This document shows, in pieces, positions 7,269 through 15,537 of a stretch of 34,853 nucleotides of DNA (position 1 is the stretch's first letter; each line of letters opens with the position of its first letter). The position numbers and the translations under genes were made by a program. The DNA lies in NCBI GenBank assembly GCA_937927675.1, contig CALBSG010000148.1, positions 1 through 34,853 of the forward strand. The letters are read 5' to 3'. The DNA comes from an uncultured Paracoccaceae bacterium. GTDB taxonomy: Bacteria; Pseudomonadota; Alphaproteobacteria; Rhodobacterales; Rhodobacteraceae. The notes beneath the pieces are model-generated. The model ran no database searches. It worked only from the letters and a program-made list of their open reading frames with translations, and had not been told where the DNA came from.

Positions 7269-7613
7269 TTAGAACGGCAGCTTGAAATCTGCGGGCAGGC
7301 CAAGGCTTTGCGTCAGCTTGCCCATTTCCTGCTCTGTCCGCGCGGCGGCTTTGGCCTGCGCGTCATTCAACGCGGCAAGGATCAGGTCTTCGATGACCTC
7401 TTTTCCCGATGGCACAAGGATTGACGGGTCAATGTCCAGCCCCGTGATCTGCCCCTTGGCGGTGGCTCGCGCCTTGACCAGCCCCGCGCCGGACTCACCC
7501 ACCACGACGATGCGGGCGAGATCCTGTTGCAGTTCGCCCATCTTGGCCTGCGCCTCTTGCGCCGCCTTCATCATCTTGGCCATGTCGCCAAGCCCACCCA
7601 AGCCTTTCAGCAT
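7269..7613 (-). CDS. ybaB: Nucleoid-associated protein, YbaB/EbfC family
   Basis: A 114-residue small DNA-binding protein that dimerises and bends DNA. The N-terminus MLKGLGGLGDMAKMMKAAQEAQ and the central stretch SILVPSGKEVIEDLILAALNDAQ are typical of the family. GGAGTGA lies a few bases before the ATG. It sits between dnaX (about 80 bases upstream) and recR (three bases downstream), the standard gene order. Its role in the recombination/replication operon is suspected from this conserved linkage but is not established. Confidence 0.96.
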   Translation of the reverse strand: MLKGLGGLGDMAKMMKAAQEAQAKMGELQQDLARIVVVGESGAGLVKARATAKGQITGLDIDPSILVPSGKEVIEDLILAALNDAQAKAAARTEQEMGKLTQSLGLPADFKLPF

Positions 7614-7694
7614 CTGGTCACTCCGATTGTTCGATCCACAAGATATGCGCGCGGGGCAGGGCGGGCAAGTCGGCCCCGATCAAAACATTCTCAA

Positions 7695-9455
7695 TCAAGA
7701 ATCCTCGAACGGGTCCCATTCGTCTTCCACCTCGGGCAGGGCCTCGGCCTGTGCGGCGGCGGCCATTGCCTCTGCCGTGCGGATTTCGGCGATTTTTGCA
7801 CCGGGAAACGCGGCGAGCACAGCCTTGACCAAGGGGTTTTCCAAAGCCTCGGCCCGGGCGGCGTTCTCCTCGGCGTCGCGCTCCTCGGCCAGAGTTGCGG
7901 CACCGCCCTCGTTGACGACCGAGATGCCCCAGCGGCTTCCGGTCCAGCCCTGCAGGCGCTGCGACAGCCGTGCAGCAAGGTCAGGGCGGGCGAGGGGGCT
8001 GGGCTGAAACTCGATCCGGCTGGGGGCATAGCGCACCAGCTTCACCCCGTCCTCGACCTCTTTCAACAAGAGCATGTCGCGCTTTTCTCGGATCAGATCG
8101 ACGACATGCTGAAAGGTCGGCAAGGGAACGGCCGGGGCCAGCGCCAGCGCCGTCGCTTGCCCGCCCATCATGGTGGGACCGCGCATCGGGGCCTGGGCCG
8201 CGCCCATCATCGGGGCATGCACGGTGCCGCCATTCGGGCCGCCGTAATTGCCGCCCGCAGGCGCCCCCCCCGGCATGGGGCCGGGCGCGGATTGCGATTG
8301 CAGCTTTTTCACCAGCGTTTCAGGGTCAGGCAGATCGGCCACATGGGTCAGGCGGATCACGGCCATTTCGGCGGCCATCATGGCATTGGGGGCCAGTGCC
8401 ACCTCCTCGATGGCTTTCAGCAACATCTGCCACATGCGCGACAGAACCCGCATCGGCAGACGTCCCGCCATCTCCAACCCGCGGCTGCGTTCCTCGGGTG
8501 GGGTGGTGGGGTCTTCGGCCGCCTCGGGCGTGATCTTGATGACCGAAATCCAATGGGTGATTTCCGCCAGATCGCGCAAGACGGCCATCGGATCGGCCCC
8601 ATCGGCGTATTGTGCCGCCAGTTCCGACAGGGCCGCCGGTGCAGCCCCGCGCAGAATCATGTCGAACAGGTCCAGCACCCGGCCCCGGTCGGCCAGCCCC
8701 AACATGGCACGCACCTGATCGGCGCTGGTTTCGCCTGCCCCATTGGAAATTGCCTGATCAAGCAAGCTGGTCGCATCGCGGGCCGAGCCTTCGGCGGCGC
8801 GGGTGATCAGCGCCAAGGCGCCTTCGGTGATGGCCGCCCCTTCGGAGGTGGCGATCTTGGACAAGAGGCCCATCATCACCTCGGGTTCGATCCGTTTCAG
8901 GTCGAACCTTTGACACCGCGACAGGACCGTGACCGGAACTTTGCGAATTTCGGTGGTGGCAAAGATGAATTTCACATGCGCGGGCGGTTCCTCCAGCGTC
9001 TTCAACAACGCGTTGAAGGCGGCGGTCGACAGCATGTGCACTTCGTCGATGATATAAACTTTGAATCGCGCGGAAGCGGCCCGATAGTGAACGGAATCAA
9101 TGATTTCCCGGATGTCGCCGACACCGGTGCGCGAGGCGGCGTCCATCTCCATCACATCGACATGACGGCCTTCGGCAATGGCGCGGCAGGGTTCACACTT
9201 GCCGCAAGGCTCGGTCGTTGGTCCGCCAGTGCCATCGGGGCCAACGCAGTTCAGCCCTTTGGCGATGATCCGGGCCGTGGTGGTCTTCCCGGTTCCCCGG
9301 ATGCCCGTCATGATGAAGGCATGCGCGATCCTGTCCGCCGCGAAGGCGTTTTTCAGCGTGCGCACCATGGCCTCTTGCCCCACCAGATCGGCAAAGGTTT
9401 CGGGGCGGTATTTGCGGGCAAGAACCTGATAGGCTTGCTCTGGCGTGTCAGACAT
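7695..9455 (-). CDS. dnaX: DNA polymerase III subunit gamma/tau
   Basis: A 586-residue clamp-loader ATPase of the replicative polymerase. The N-terminal AAA+ domain has Walker A GIRGTGKT (51-58), a C4 zinc module (Cys70, Cys84, Cys87, Cys90), Walker B DEVH (137-140) and the SRC sensor segment (about residue 180). A Gly/Pro/Met-rich linker (roughly 370-430) leads to the tau-specific C-terminal region, which ends in an acidic tail (VEDEWDPFEDS). The start has GAGG five bases upstream. It is the first gene of dnaX-ybaB-recR. I see no convincing programmed frameshift site, so probably only the long form is made. Confidence 0.97.
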   Translation of the reverse strand: MSDTPEQAYQVLARKYRPETFADLVGQEAMVRTLKNAFAADRIAHAFIMTGIRGTGKTTTARIIAKGLNCVGPDGTGGPTTEPCGKCEPCRAIAEGRHVDVMEMDAASRTGVGDIREIIDSVHYRAASARFKVYIIDEVHMLSTAAFNALLKTLEEPPAHVKFIFATTEIRKVPVTVLSRCQRFDLKRIEPEVMMGLLSKIATSEGAAITEGALALITRAAEGSARDATSLLDQAISNGAGETSADQVRAMLGLADRGRVLDLFDMILRGAAPAALSELAAQYADGADPMAVLRDLAEITHWISVIKITPEAAEDPTTPPEERSRGLEMAGRLPMRVLSRMWQMLLKAIEEVALAPNAMMAAEMAVIRLTHVADLPDPETLVKKLQSQSAPGPMPGGAPAGGNYGGPNGGTVHAPMMGAAQAPMRGPTMMGGQATALALAPAVPLPTFQHVVDLIREKRDMLLLKEVEDGVKLVRYAPSRIEFQPSPLARPDLAARLSQRLQGWTGSRWGISVVNEGGAATLAEERDAEENAARAEALENPLVKAVLAAFPGAKIAEIRTAEAMAAAAQAEALPEVEDEWDPFEDS

Positions 9456-9524
9456 GTTGCCTCGCGGGATTCGACGGGGCCAGACTAGGCGCTTGGGGGC
9501 TCAAGGTAAACCGGAAGGGCAGGG

Positions 9525-9986
9525 ATGAAGATTGCCAGTATCGAAATAGCTGGCCAGATGCGGGGCATCTGTCCGATGCCGGGGCGCACCGGGGATTATG
9601 CGGGCGATCTTGCGGTTCTTTTGGCCTGGTCCCCGCGCTTGGTGGTGACGCTGGCGGAGACGGGCGAACTGGCCGCGCGCGGGGCGGCAAGTCTGCCCGC
9701 CGATCTGGCGGCGGCGGGGGTGGACTGGCTGAACCTGCCGATCCCGGATTTCGGCACACCGCCGCGCGGCTTGCGGGACCGTTGGCCTGCTCTTTCGCCC
9801 CGCCTTCTTGCGACCGACCGGATGGTCGTGCATTGCATGGGCGGCTGTGGTCGGTCGGGGATGATCCTTCTTCGGTTGATGATCGAAGACGGTGAAGCCC
9901 CGGATGCCGCTCTTGCGCGGCTTCGCTCGGCGCGCCCCTGCGCGGTCGAGACCAAGGCGCAGATGCGGTGGGCCATTGGCCCTTGA
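9525..9986 (+). CDS. Cys-based (tyrosine/dual-specificity-like) phosphatase
   Basis: A 153-residue protein with the CX5R phosphatase signature HCMGGCGRSG: nucleophile Cys104, phosphate-binding Arg110. A likely general acid is Asp75 in the loop PIPDFGTPP. It has no signal peptide or membrane segment. Small bacterial phosphatases of this shape act on phosphotyrosine or on phosphorylated small molecules, and the sequence does not decide which. It is divergent from dnaX and is followed after 47 bases by mogA on the same strand, which may be co-transcribed. A second Cys (Cys108) inside the P-loop is unusual and could form a redox-sensitive disulfide (inference). Confidence 0.8.
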   Translation: MKIASIEIAGQMRGICPMPGRTGDYAGDLAVLLAWSPRLVVTLAETGELAARGAASLPADLAAAGVDWLNLPIPDFGTPPRGLRDRWPALSPRLLATDRMVVHCMGGCGRSGMILLRLMIEDGEAPDAALARLRSARPCAVETKAQMRWAIGP

Positions 9987-10033
9987 AGCCCGGACCAATC
10001 AGCGCGAAGGGTAGGAAAATACAGGAGCTTGCC

Positions 10034-10561
10034 ATGGCCAAAATCGCCATCCTCACCATTTCCGACCGTGCCTCTCGCGGCGAATATGAAGATCGTGGCG
10101 GCCCGGCCTGCGAGGAATGGCTTCGCCGTGTCATCACCACGCCGGTCGATATCCTGCGCCGCATCACGCCAGATGGCCGGGTTGAGGTGGCCACTGCCCT
10201 GACCGATCTGGCCGATGTTTGGGGGGCCGATCTGATCCTTGCCACCGGCGGCACCGGCCCCAGCCCGCGCGACCAAACGCCCGAGGCGATGGCCGATGTC
10301 ATTACCTTTGACCTGCCCGGTTTCGGTGAGGCAATGCGCGCGGCCAATGGAAAGGTGGTCGCCACCGCCATCCTGTCGCGCCAAGGGGCGGGCGTGCGGG
10401 GCAAAACCCTCATCATCACATTGCCCGGCAGCCCCAATGCGATTTCCACCAGCCTTGAGGCCGTCTTTGCCGCCGTGCCTTATTGCCTTGACCTGATCGG
10501 GGCCGCGCGCATCGAAACCGACCCCGCGATCATCAAGGCCCACCGCCCGAAAGGGGCGTAA
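10034..10561 (+). CDS. mogA: Molybdopterin adenylyltransferase, MogA/MoaB family
   Basis: A 175-residue enzyme of molybdenum cofactor synthesis that adenylylates molybdopterin before metal insertion. The fold signature is clear: ILTISDRASRGEYEDRGG at the N-terminus and ATGGTGPSPRDQTPEA (70-85), followed by LPGSPNAIST. The start at 10034 has CAGGAG seven bases upstream (10021-10026). An in-frame ATG at 9968 inside the phosphatase gene is rejected because its extra residues do not fit the family. Other cofactor genes, moaD and moaE, lie 18 kb away in the window. The MogA and MoaB subgroups cannot be separated with certainty by eye. Confidence 0.92.
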   Translation: MAKIAILTISDRASRGEYEDRGGPACEEWLRRVITTPVDILRRITPDGRVEVATALTDLADVWGADLILATGGTGPSPRDQTPEAMADVITFDLPGFGEAMRAANGKVVATAILSRQGAGVRGKTLIITLPGSPNAISTSLEAVFAAVPYCLDLIGAARIETDPAIIKAHRPKGA

Positions 10562-10571
10562 GGAAAAGGCC

Positions 10572-10624
10572 TTTCATCCTGGCAGAAATACGCAAAGGGT
10601 CCGGGGCAGTCAGCCCCGGCTCCC
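10572..10624 (+). repeat. 3'-end motif plus hairpin (copy 2), likely mogA/lysK terminator
   Basis: Eleven bases after the mogA stop lies TTTCATCCTGGCAGAAATAC, matching copy 1 at 2684 in 19 of 22 positions. It is followed by a strong hairpin: CCGGGGC (10601-10607), loop AGTCA, GCCCCGG (10613-10619), with GGG and CCC flanks that can extend the stem. The unit separates mogA from the convergent lysK gene (stop at 10646). There is no T tract. Confidence 0.6.
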
Positions 10625-10645
10625 AGTTCTGGTTCTGCGCCGCCT

Positions 10646-12226
10646 TTAACCGGCGAGCGCGCCCGACAAGCCCTTGTCGATCAGCGCGATGCTTTCCTCA
10701 ACGCCATAAAGCGCGATGAAACCGCCAAAACGCGGACCATCCGAGGCGCCAAGCAGCACCTCATAAAGCGCCTTGAACCAATCGCGCAGGGGTTCGAACC
10801 CGTGGTCCTTGCCGACGGCGAAAACCATGCTCTGCAAGGCTTCGTCGTTCAGGCCGCCATCCCACGCCGCCAGACGGGCGCGCAGGTCTTCCATCGCGGC
10901 GCGTTCCTGATCGGTGGGCAGACGGAAGCTGCGGGTCGGGGCGATCTTGTCGGTATAATAGCGCACAGCAAAGCCCGCTGCGGCGTCCAGATCCGGGTTG
11001 CCCTCGGGCGAGGCATCGGGTGCGTAGCGCTTGATAAAGCCCCAAAGCCCCTTGGCATCCTTGGCCCCGGCCACCGAGGCCAGATTGAGCAGCATCGAGA
11101 ACGGCACCACCATTTTCGATTCCGGCGGCTTGCCGTTGTGGATGTGCCAGACCGGATTGTTGGCCTGCGTGTCGATGTCCTGCGTAGGGTAGGCGCGCAG
11201 TTGCTGATGGTATTCATCCACCGCCCGCGGGATCACATCAAAGTGCATCCGCTTGGCGGTTTTCGGCTTTTGATACATGAAATAGGACAGGCTTTCGGTC
11301 GCCGCATAGCTGAGCCATTCGTCGATGGTCAGGCCATTGCCCTTGGATTTCGAAATCTTCTGCCCCTGATCGTCAAGGAACAGCTCATAGGTCATGTGGT
11401 TCGGCTTTTTGCCACCCAGAACCTCGCAAATCCCGTCATAGATCGGGGTGTTGGTCGAGTGGTCCTTGCCATACATTTCAAAGTCGACATCCAGCGCCGC
11501 CCAGCGGGCGCCGAAATCGGGCTTCCATTGCAGTTTGACATGACCGCCGGTGACCGGCAGCGTCCATTCGCGGCCATCTTCATCATCAAAGGTGATGGTA
11601 TGATTGACGGCATCGACGTTCTTCATCGGCACATACAAGACGCGCCCAGTTTCCGGGTGGATCGGCAGGAAGCAGGAATAGGTCTGCTGCCGTTCGTCGC
11701 GCAAGGAGGCCAGCATGATCTTCATGATCGCGTCATAGCGTTCGGTGGCCAGCCGCAGCGTGTCGTCGAACTTGCCGGATTTGTAGAATTCGGTCGCCGA
11801 GATGAAGTCATACTGGAAACCGAAGGTATCCAGGAACCGGCGCAGCATGGCGTTGTTGTGGTGACCAAAGCTGTCATATTCGCCGTAAGGATCCGGCACC
11901 GAAGTCAGGGGTTTTTGCATGTGCTGGCGCAACATGTCTTGTTGCGGCACGTTTTCGGGCACCTTGCGCATGCCATCGACGTCATCGGAAAAGCAGATCA
12001 GGCGGGTCGGAATGTCAGAGATCACTTCGAACGCGCGACGGATCATCGTCGTGCGGGCGACCTCGCCAAAGGTGCCGATATGCGGCAGGCCTGACGGGCC
12101 ATAGCCGGTTTCAAACAGCACATAACCCTTTTCCGGGGCTTTCTTTTCAAAGCGTTTGAGAACAGCGCGGGCTTCTTCAAAAGGCCAGGCCTTGGACTTC
12201 ATCGCGGCATCACGGAGCGCGGTCAT
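10646..12226 (-). CDS. lysK: Lysyl-tRNA synthetase, class I
   Basis: A 526-residue class I LysRS that charges tRNA-Lys. It is unrelated to the class II enzyme of most bacteria but usual in alphaproteobacteria. The nucleotide-binding motifs are HIGT (residues 49-52, in GLPHIGTF) and KISKSKGN (290-297). The C-terminal anticodon-binding cage follows. I chose ATG 12226 because GAGGA lies seven bases upstream and the protein then begins MTALRDAAMKSKAWPFEEA; more upstream ATG codons at 12232 and 12286 lack a spaced ribosome site. It is a single gene, convergent with mogA and divergent from the TerB-like gene. Confidence 0.96.
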   Translation of the reverse strand: MTALRDAAMKSKAWPFEEARAVLKRFEKKAPEKGYVLFETGYGPSGLPHIGTFGEVARTTMIRRAFEVISDIPTRLICFSDDVDGMRKVPENVPQQDMLRQHMQKPLTSVPDPYGEYDSFGHHNNAMLRRFLDTFGFQYDFISATEFYKSGKFDDTLRLATERYDAIMKIMLASLRDERQQTYSCFLPIHPETGRVLYVPMKNVDAVNHTITFDDEDGREWTLPVTGGHVKLQWKPDFGARWAALDVDFEMYGKDHSTNTPIYDGICEVLGGKKPNHMTYELFLDDQGQKISKSKGNGLTIDEWLSYAATESLSYFMYQKPKTAKRMHFDVIPRAVDEYHQQLRAYPTQDIDTQANNPVWHIHNGKPPESKMVVPFSMLLNLASVAGAKDAKGLWGFIKRYAPDASPEGNPDLDAAAGFAVRYYTDKIAPTRSFRLPTDQERAAMEDLRARLAAWDGGLNDEALQSMVFAVGKDHGFEPLRDWFKALYEVLLGASDGPRFGGFIALYGVEESIALIDKGLSGALAG

Positions 12227-12334
12227 GGTCATTTCCTCAAACGCCGCCGACCCCATGTCGGACGGGCTTTCGTGCCATATTGCCATGGGCGCGGGCCGTC
12301 AATAATCTTGCCGCGGATGCAAAGGGATTTGACC

Positions 12335-12754
12335 ATGTCTAATACGGCGGCGATGTCACCTCAGGATGCGCTGGTGGCGGTGATGGTGGCGGCCTCGGCC
12401 TCTGACCAGAACATGCGAACGGCAGAATTGGTGGCCATTCAGCGGATGGTCAATCACATGCCGATCTTTGCCGAATATGACACGGACCGGATTCGGCGCA
12501 TCAGCCAGACTGTCTTTGACTTGTTTGAGGAAGAAGACGGGCTGGACGCGCTGTTCGGCCTGATCCGTGATGCGCTGCCCGAACGGTTGAACGAGACGGC
12601 TTATGCGCTTGCCTGTGATGTTGTCACGGCTGATGGCAAGCACAGTCAGGTCGAATTGCAGATGCTGGAAGAAGTGCGCGAGGAGTTGCGGATCGACCGT
12701 CTGCATGCGGCGGCGATCGAGTGGGGCGCGCGGGTGCGGCATATGACGCCGTAA
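12335..12754 (+). CDS. TerB-like domain protein
   Basis: A 139-residue all-helical protein resembling the TerB/DUF533 tellurite-resistance fold. The metal-type motif of that fold is seen twice: ASASDQNMRTAELVAIQRM near the N-terminus and ACDVVTADGKHSQVELQML near the C-terminus. The start at 12335 follows AAGGGA with seven bases between. Stand-alone proteins of this type are common in alphaproteobacteria and have no firm function; no ter operon is present here, so tellurite resistance should not be inferred. It is divergent from lysK. Confidence 0.75.
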   Translation: MSNTAAMSPQDALVAVMVAASASDQNMRTAELVAIQRMVNHMPIFAEYDTDRIRRISQTVFDLFEEEDGLDALFGLIRDALPERLNETAYALACDVVTADGKHSQVELQMLEEVREELRIDRLHAAAIEWGARVRHMTP

Positions 12755-12769
12755 TCGCCGGTGAAAAGT

Positions 12770-12787
12770 CCCTGCCCTGCTGCAGGG
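12770..12787. terminator. Weak hairpin between convergent genes
   Basis: CCCTGC (12770-12775) can pair with GCAGGG (12782-12787) across a six-base loop, between the TerB-like stop (12754) and the HAD stop (12788). The stem is short and there is no T tract, so termination here is only plausible. Confidence 0.35.
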
Positions 12788-13420
12788 TCAGACCCCCAGC
12801 CCCGCAAGGCGCGCGCCTTCTAAAAGATCGCGGGCCTGAAAATGCGCCCAAAGACCGGAAACCGGCCCGATATCCGGCACTTGCACGACGGTGCAGCCCG
12901 CGCGATGCGCGGCTTCGGCCCCGGCTTCGCTGTCTTCAAAGACCAGACAGCGCGCAGGCGCGACGCCCAACCGCTCCGCCGCCAAGAGATAAGGCTCTGG
13001 CGCGGGTTTCGGCCGGGTCACATCGGCCAGCGTCACAACGGTGTCGAAATGCACGGCCAAGCCGGTGACGCGCAGTTTATGATGCGCTTCGGCCTGACCT
13101 GACGATGTGACAAGCGCCATGGGCCGATGGCGGGCGGATAGCAGGCTCAGTGCGCCCGGCTTCAGCGGCAGGGATTCGTCAATCGCGGCGGAAAAGGCGC
13201 GGTGCCAATGCGCTTGCAGCCCCTTTTGGTCCAGCGTGGGCAGCGCGGCCCCGATGATCCCGGCCGCAGTCGGCAGATCGACCCCGACAAGCCGCTGCAT
13301 GAAGGCCCGGTCAACCGGATGTCCCATGGCCGCAAAGGCGGCCATGCCAGTGGTCAGCGCCACGGTTTCCGTGTCGACCAAGGTGCCATCAAGATCGAAA
13401 AGCAAGGCATCATAAGGCAT
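12788..13420 (-). CDS. HAD-superfamily hydrolase (phosphatase/phosphomutase-like)
   Basis: A 210-residue haloacid-dehalogenase-type hydrolase, subfamily IA, which removes or transfers phosphate from small metabolites. Motif I is DLDGT (Asp9 nucleophile, Asp11 acid/base), motif II is the Ser/Thr in VTSSGQ, motif III Lys lies in RPKPAPEPY and motif IV is FEDSEAG. A helical cap sits between motifs I and II, as in beta-phosphoglucomutase and GpH. It lies 39 bases behind the CpdB-type nucleotidase on the same strand and may act on a sugar or nucleotide product of it (inference). The exact substrate is undetermined. Confidence 0.88.
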   Translation of the reverse strand: MPYDALLFDLDGTLVDTETVALTTGMAAFAAMGHPVDRAFMQRLVGVDLPTAAGIIGAALPTLDQKGLQAHWHRAFSAAIDESLPLKPGALSLLSARHRPMALVTSSGQAEAHHKLRVTGLAVHFDTVVTLADVTRPKPAPEPYLLAAERLGVAPARCLVFEDSEAGAEAAHRAGCTVVQVPDIGPVSGLWAHFQARDLLEGARLAGLGV

Positions 13421-13459
13421 GGGCGCACCGGATTTTACTGATCTCTGCGCCTTAGCCGA

Positions 13460-15322
13460 TCACAGCCACAGACGAAAGCGCAGAAAGCCGGTGGGTTGCA
13501 GGCCAACGGGTTCCAGCCCCGGCACCTCGGCGGCATGGGCGGCGGCGGCGGGGGCGCTGTCGAACAGCACCGAGGTTCCGGGCATCGGTCGGAACCGCCA
13601 AGGCCCGGCGGCCTGTGGCGCGATCTTGTCCGAACGGGCGACATGCTCTTGCAGCACCATCCGCAGAGGGCGGCTTTCCTCCATCACCACCTGCGCTGGT
13701 TCCGTTCCGGCAAAACCTGATCCGCCAGAGGCACGGTAACTGTTGGTCACCAGCACAAAGACCTGATCGGGATTTAATGGCCGACCTTGAAACGTCAGCG
13801 CCGTGATCCGCCGCGCCGTGGGGTTTATGATTTTTCCGGTGCAATCGTGCCGCGGGGGTTGCGACAGATCGACGAGGTAATTCAACCCATGGATCATGTC
13901 GAAGTTGTAGGCGGGGAAATCGGTGTCGACCAAAAGCTGGTCGCTTTGCCCCGGTTGGATTTGCCGAAACAGGCTGACCGAACGTTCCAGCCAAAGCCGG
14001 AGGTCCGCCCCCGTGATCCGCAAGGCGACCGGGCTGTTGGGATGGATGTAGAGATCTGACATATTGCGTCCGGTCAACGGCCCCGGTGCGATGGCTGTGT
14101 AATTGGATGGCCCGCCGCGCCCGCCCGCCTTGAACGGCGCGACGGCAACCAGCATTGGCAGCGCGCTCGCCGGATGGTTAGCAAGCGCACGGGTCATGTT
14201 CTCTTGTTGGGCTTCGGCCAGCAGGGTCTGCACGGCAGAGTGGCCGATAAGGGAAAAGTATGATGTCAGCCCAACTGCGGTTTGCCCAACCGTCTGCGTC
14301 GCCCGCCGACGCATGGAGGCCAGATCTGCAGCGGCATGTGCGGCGATGGCCGGGTCGGCCGCCACCCGCGCCGTAACCTTTCCGCTTAGCGCTTCACGTT
14401 CCGCCACCGGGCGCAGATGAGCCTTGTAGCCACGTACCGTCCAACGACCATCTTGGGTTCCAAGATTTAGGTCGATCAGGCCAAGGTGCGATCCGAAAAA
14501 GCCCGGCATGACCATCGGACGGTCTGGGCCGGTCGCGTCGGGACGGGGGTAAAGTTGATGGGTATGCCCTGCTATCACGGCGTCGATGCCCGGCATCTCG
14601 GACAAGGCGCAGGAAATGTTTTCTGCCGGCTGGTCCCCCTGATCCAGCCCCAGTCCGGAATGTGACAGCGCGATCACCAGATCTGCCCCAGCCCGGCGCA
14701 ACCTGGGGATGGCAATGCGGGCTGTCTCTAGGATACCACGGGCCGTCAACGTGTCCGCCATATGCTGCCGTTCCCAAAGCGCGGTTTGGGGGGGCAGAAA
14801 CCCCAGAACTCCGATCCGCAGCCGATGTACCTTGCCGTCCTGATCTACAAAGTCCCGTTGCAAAAGTAGGTGGCGTGGCAAGAACGGCCGCCGACCGTTG
14901 GTGGTGTTGCGGTCAAGATTGGTTGCGGCAATCGGAAAACGGGCCTGGCTCAAGGCGCGACGCAACAGGCGAAGCCCATTGGAAAATTCGTGATTGCCGA
15001 GGGTCGCCGCATCATACCCCAGTGCATTCATCGCCGCGATCATCGGGTGAATGTCGGCCCGCCGCTGGTGGTCTGCCACATGGTCGGCCAAAGGGCTGCC
15101 GTTCAGAAAATCGCCATTGTCCAGCAAAAGACTGTTCGCCACTTCGGCGCGGGCGGCCGCCACCAGACTGGCGATTTGCGCCAAGCCCCGCTCTGGCGCG
15201 GGCTGATCAGATAGATCATCCCAAGGCAATATCTGGGCGTGCAGATCCGAGGTGGCAAGAATTCGCAATTGAAGATGGGTTTCACCATCTGCCCTGCCTG
15301 CGATCGGTTCAGCACGCGACAT
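13460..15322 (-). CDS. cpdB: 2',3'-cyclic-nucleotide 2'-phosphodiesterase / 3'-nucleotidase (CpdB type)
   Basis: A 620-residue two-domain nucleotidase. The N-terminal metallophosphatase domain shows TSDLH (Asp26, His28), DNGD (68-71), GNHE (109-112), SHSGLG (His221) and AGHTH (251-255). The C-terminal 5'-nucleotidase domain shows the base-stacking segments YNFDMIHGLNY and TNSYRASGGSGF, typical of CpdB. The family is normally periplasmic, but the N-terminus chosen here (ATG 15322, MSRAEPIAGRADGETH) has no signal peptide, and upstream in-frame sequence does not supply one. A much longer frame open to 15946 overlaps nudC on the other strand and is rejected. It is probably co-transcribed with the HAD gene. 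Confidence 0.88.
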   Translation of the reverse strand: MSRAEPIAGRADGETHLQLRILATSDLHAQILPWDDLSDQPAPERGLAQIASLVAAARAEVANSLLLDNGDFLNGSPLADHVADHQRRADIHPMIAAMNALGYDAATLGNHEFSNGLRLLRRALSQARFPIAATNLDRNTTNGRRPFLPRHLLLQRDFVDQDGKVHRLRIGVLGFLPPQTALWERQHMADTLTARGILETARIAIPRLRRAGADLVIALSHSGLGLDQGDQPAENISCALSEMPGIDAVIAGHTHQLYPRPDATGPDRPMVMPGFFGSHLGLIDLNLGTQDGRWTVRGYKAHLRPVAEREALSGKVTARVAADPAIAAHAAADLASMRRRATQTVGQTAVGLTSYFSLIGHSAVQTLLAEAQQENMTRALANHPASALPMLVAVAPFKAGGRGGPSNYTAIAPGPLTGRNMSDLYIHPNSPVALRITGADLRLWLERSVSLFRQIQPGQSDQLLVDTDFPAYNFDMIHGLNYLVDLSQPPRHDCTGKIINPTARRITALTFQGRPLNPDQVFVLVTNSYRASGGSGFAGTEPAQVVMEESRPLRMVLQEHVARSDKIAPQAAGPWRFRPMPGTSVLFDSAPAAAAHAAEVPGLEPVGLQPTGFLRFRLWL

Positions 15323-15416
15323 TTCAAGCCCCACAAGCGCAGGCGACCTTGGTGGCCGCTTCGCCTCGATGCTATTGAACCCAAATGTTGCAATATGGCT
15401 TTGATCTAGATGAACT

Positions 15417-15449
15417 AAGTTGCATTTTATCTCCCGCAAGTTGCATTTT
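15417..15449 (+). repeat. Two direct repeats AAGTTGCATTTT, 21-base spacing, in the cpdB/nudC divergent region
   Basis: AAGTTGCATTTT occurs at 15417-15428 and again at 15438-15449, start to start 21 bases, about two helical turns. The 215-base region between the divergent cpdB and nudC starts is otherwise without a recognised element. Such same-face tandem repeats are typical of regulator binding sites. A third copy of the core AGTTGCATTT lies on the minus strand upstream of accA (34307-34316). The cognate regulator is unknown. Confidence 0.55.
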
Positions 15450-15537
15450 TGACAATGAGATCGCGCAAGATGCGGGTTTGATCTTGTCGGGGGCTTTGTG
15501 CCAGATGTTGCGACCATGAGAGATTGAAAGCACCGAC

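Noticed and set aside
8304..8313. A possible dnaX frameshift site (GTG AAA AAG on the minus strand)
   Set aside because: It has one A fewer than the classical slippery run, no clear downstream stimulator was seen, and it is not needed to explain the gene.
7527..9488. A 653-residue plus-strand open frame across dnaX
   Set aside because: It is antisense to a canonical dnaX and has no domain or ribosome site.
10788..10797. A tRNA T-arm-like GGTTCGAACC sequence
   Set aside because: It lies inside lysK coding sequence and no acceptor or anticodon arm surrounds it.
15401..15414. An FNR-like box TTGAT-CTAG-ATGAA upstream of cpdB
   Set aside because: It has one mismatch in the more critical half-site, and neither cpdB nor nudC is a known FnrL target; chance similarity is likely.
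15449..15454. A perfect -35 hexamer TTGACA upstream of nudC
   Set aside because: No acceptable -10 hexamer is found 16-18 bases downstream, so a promoter is not called.
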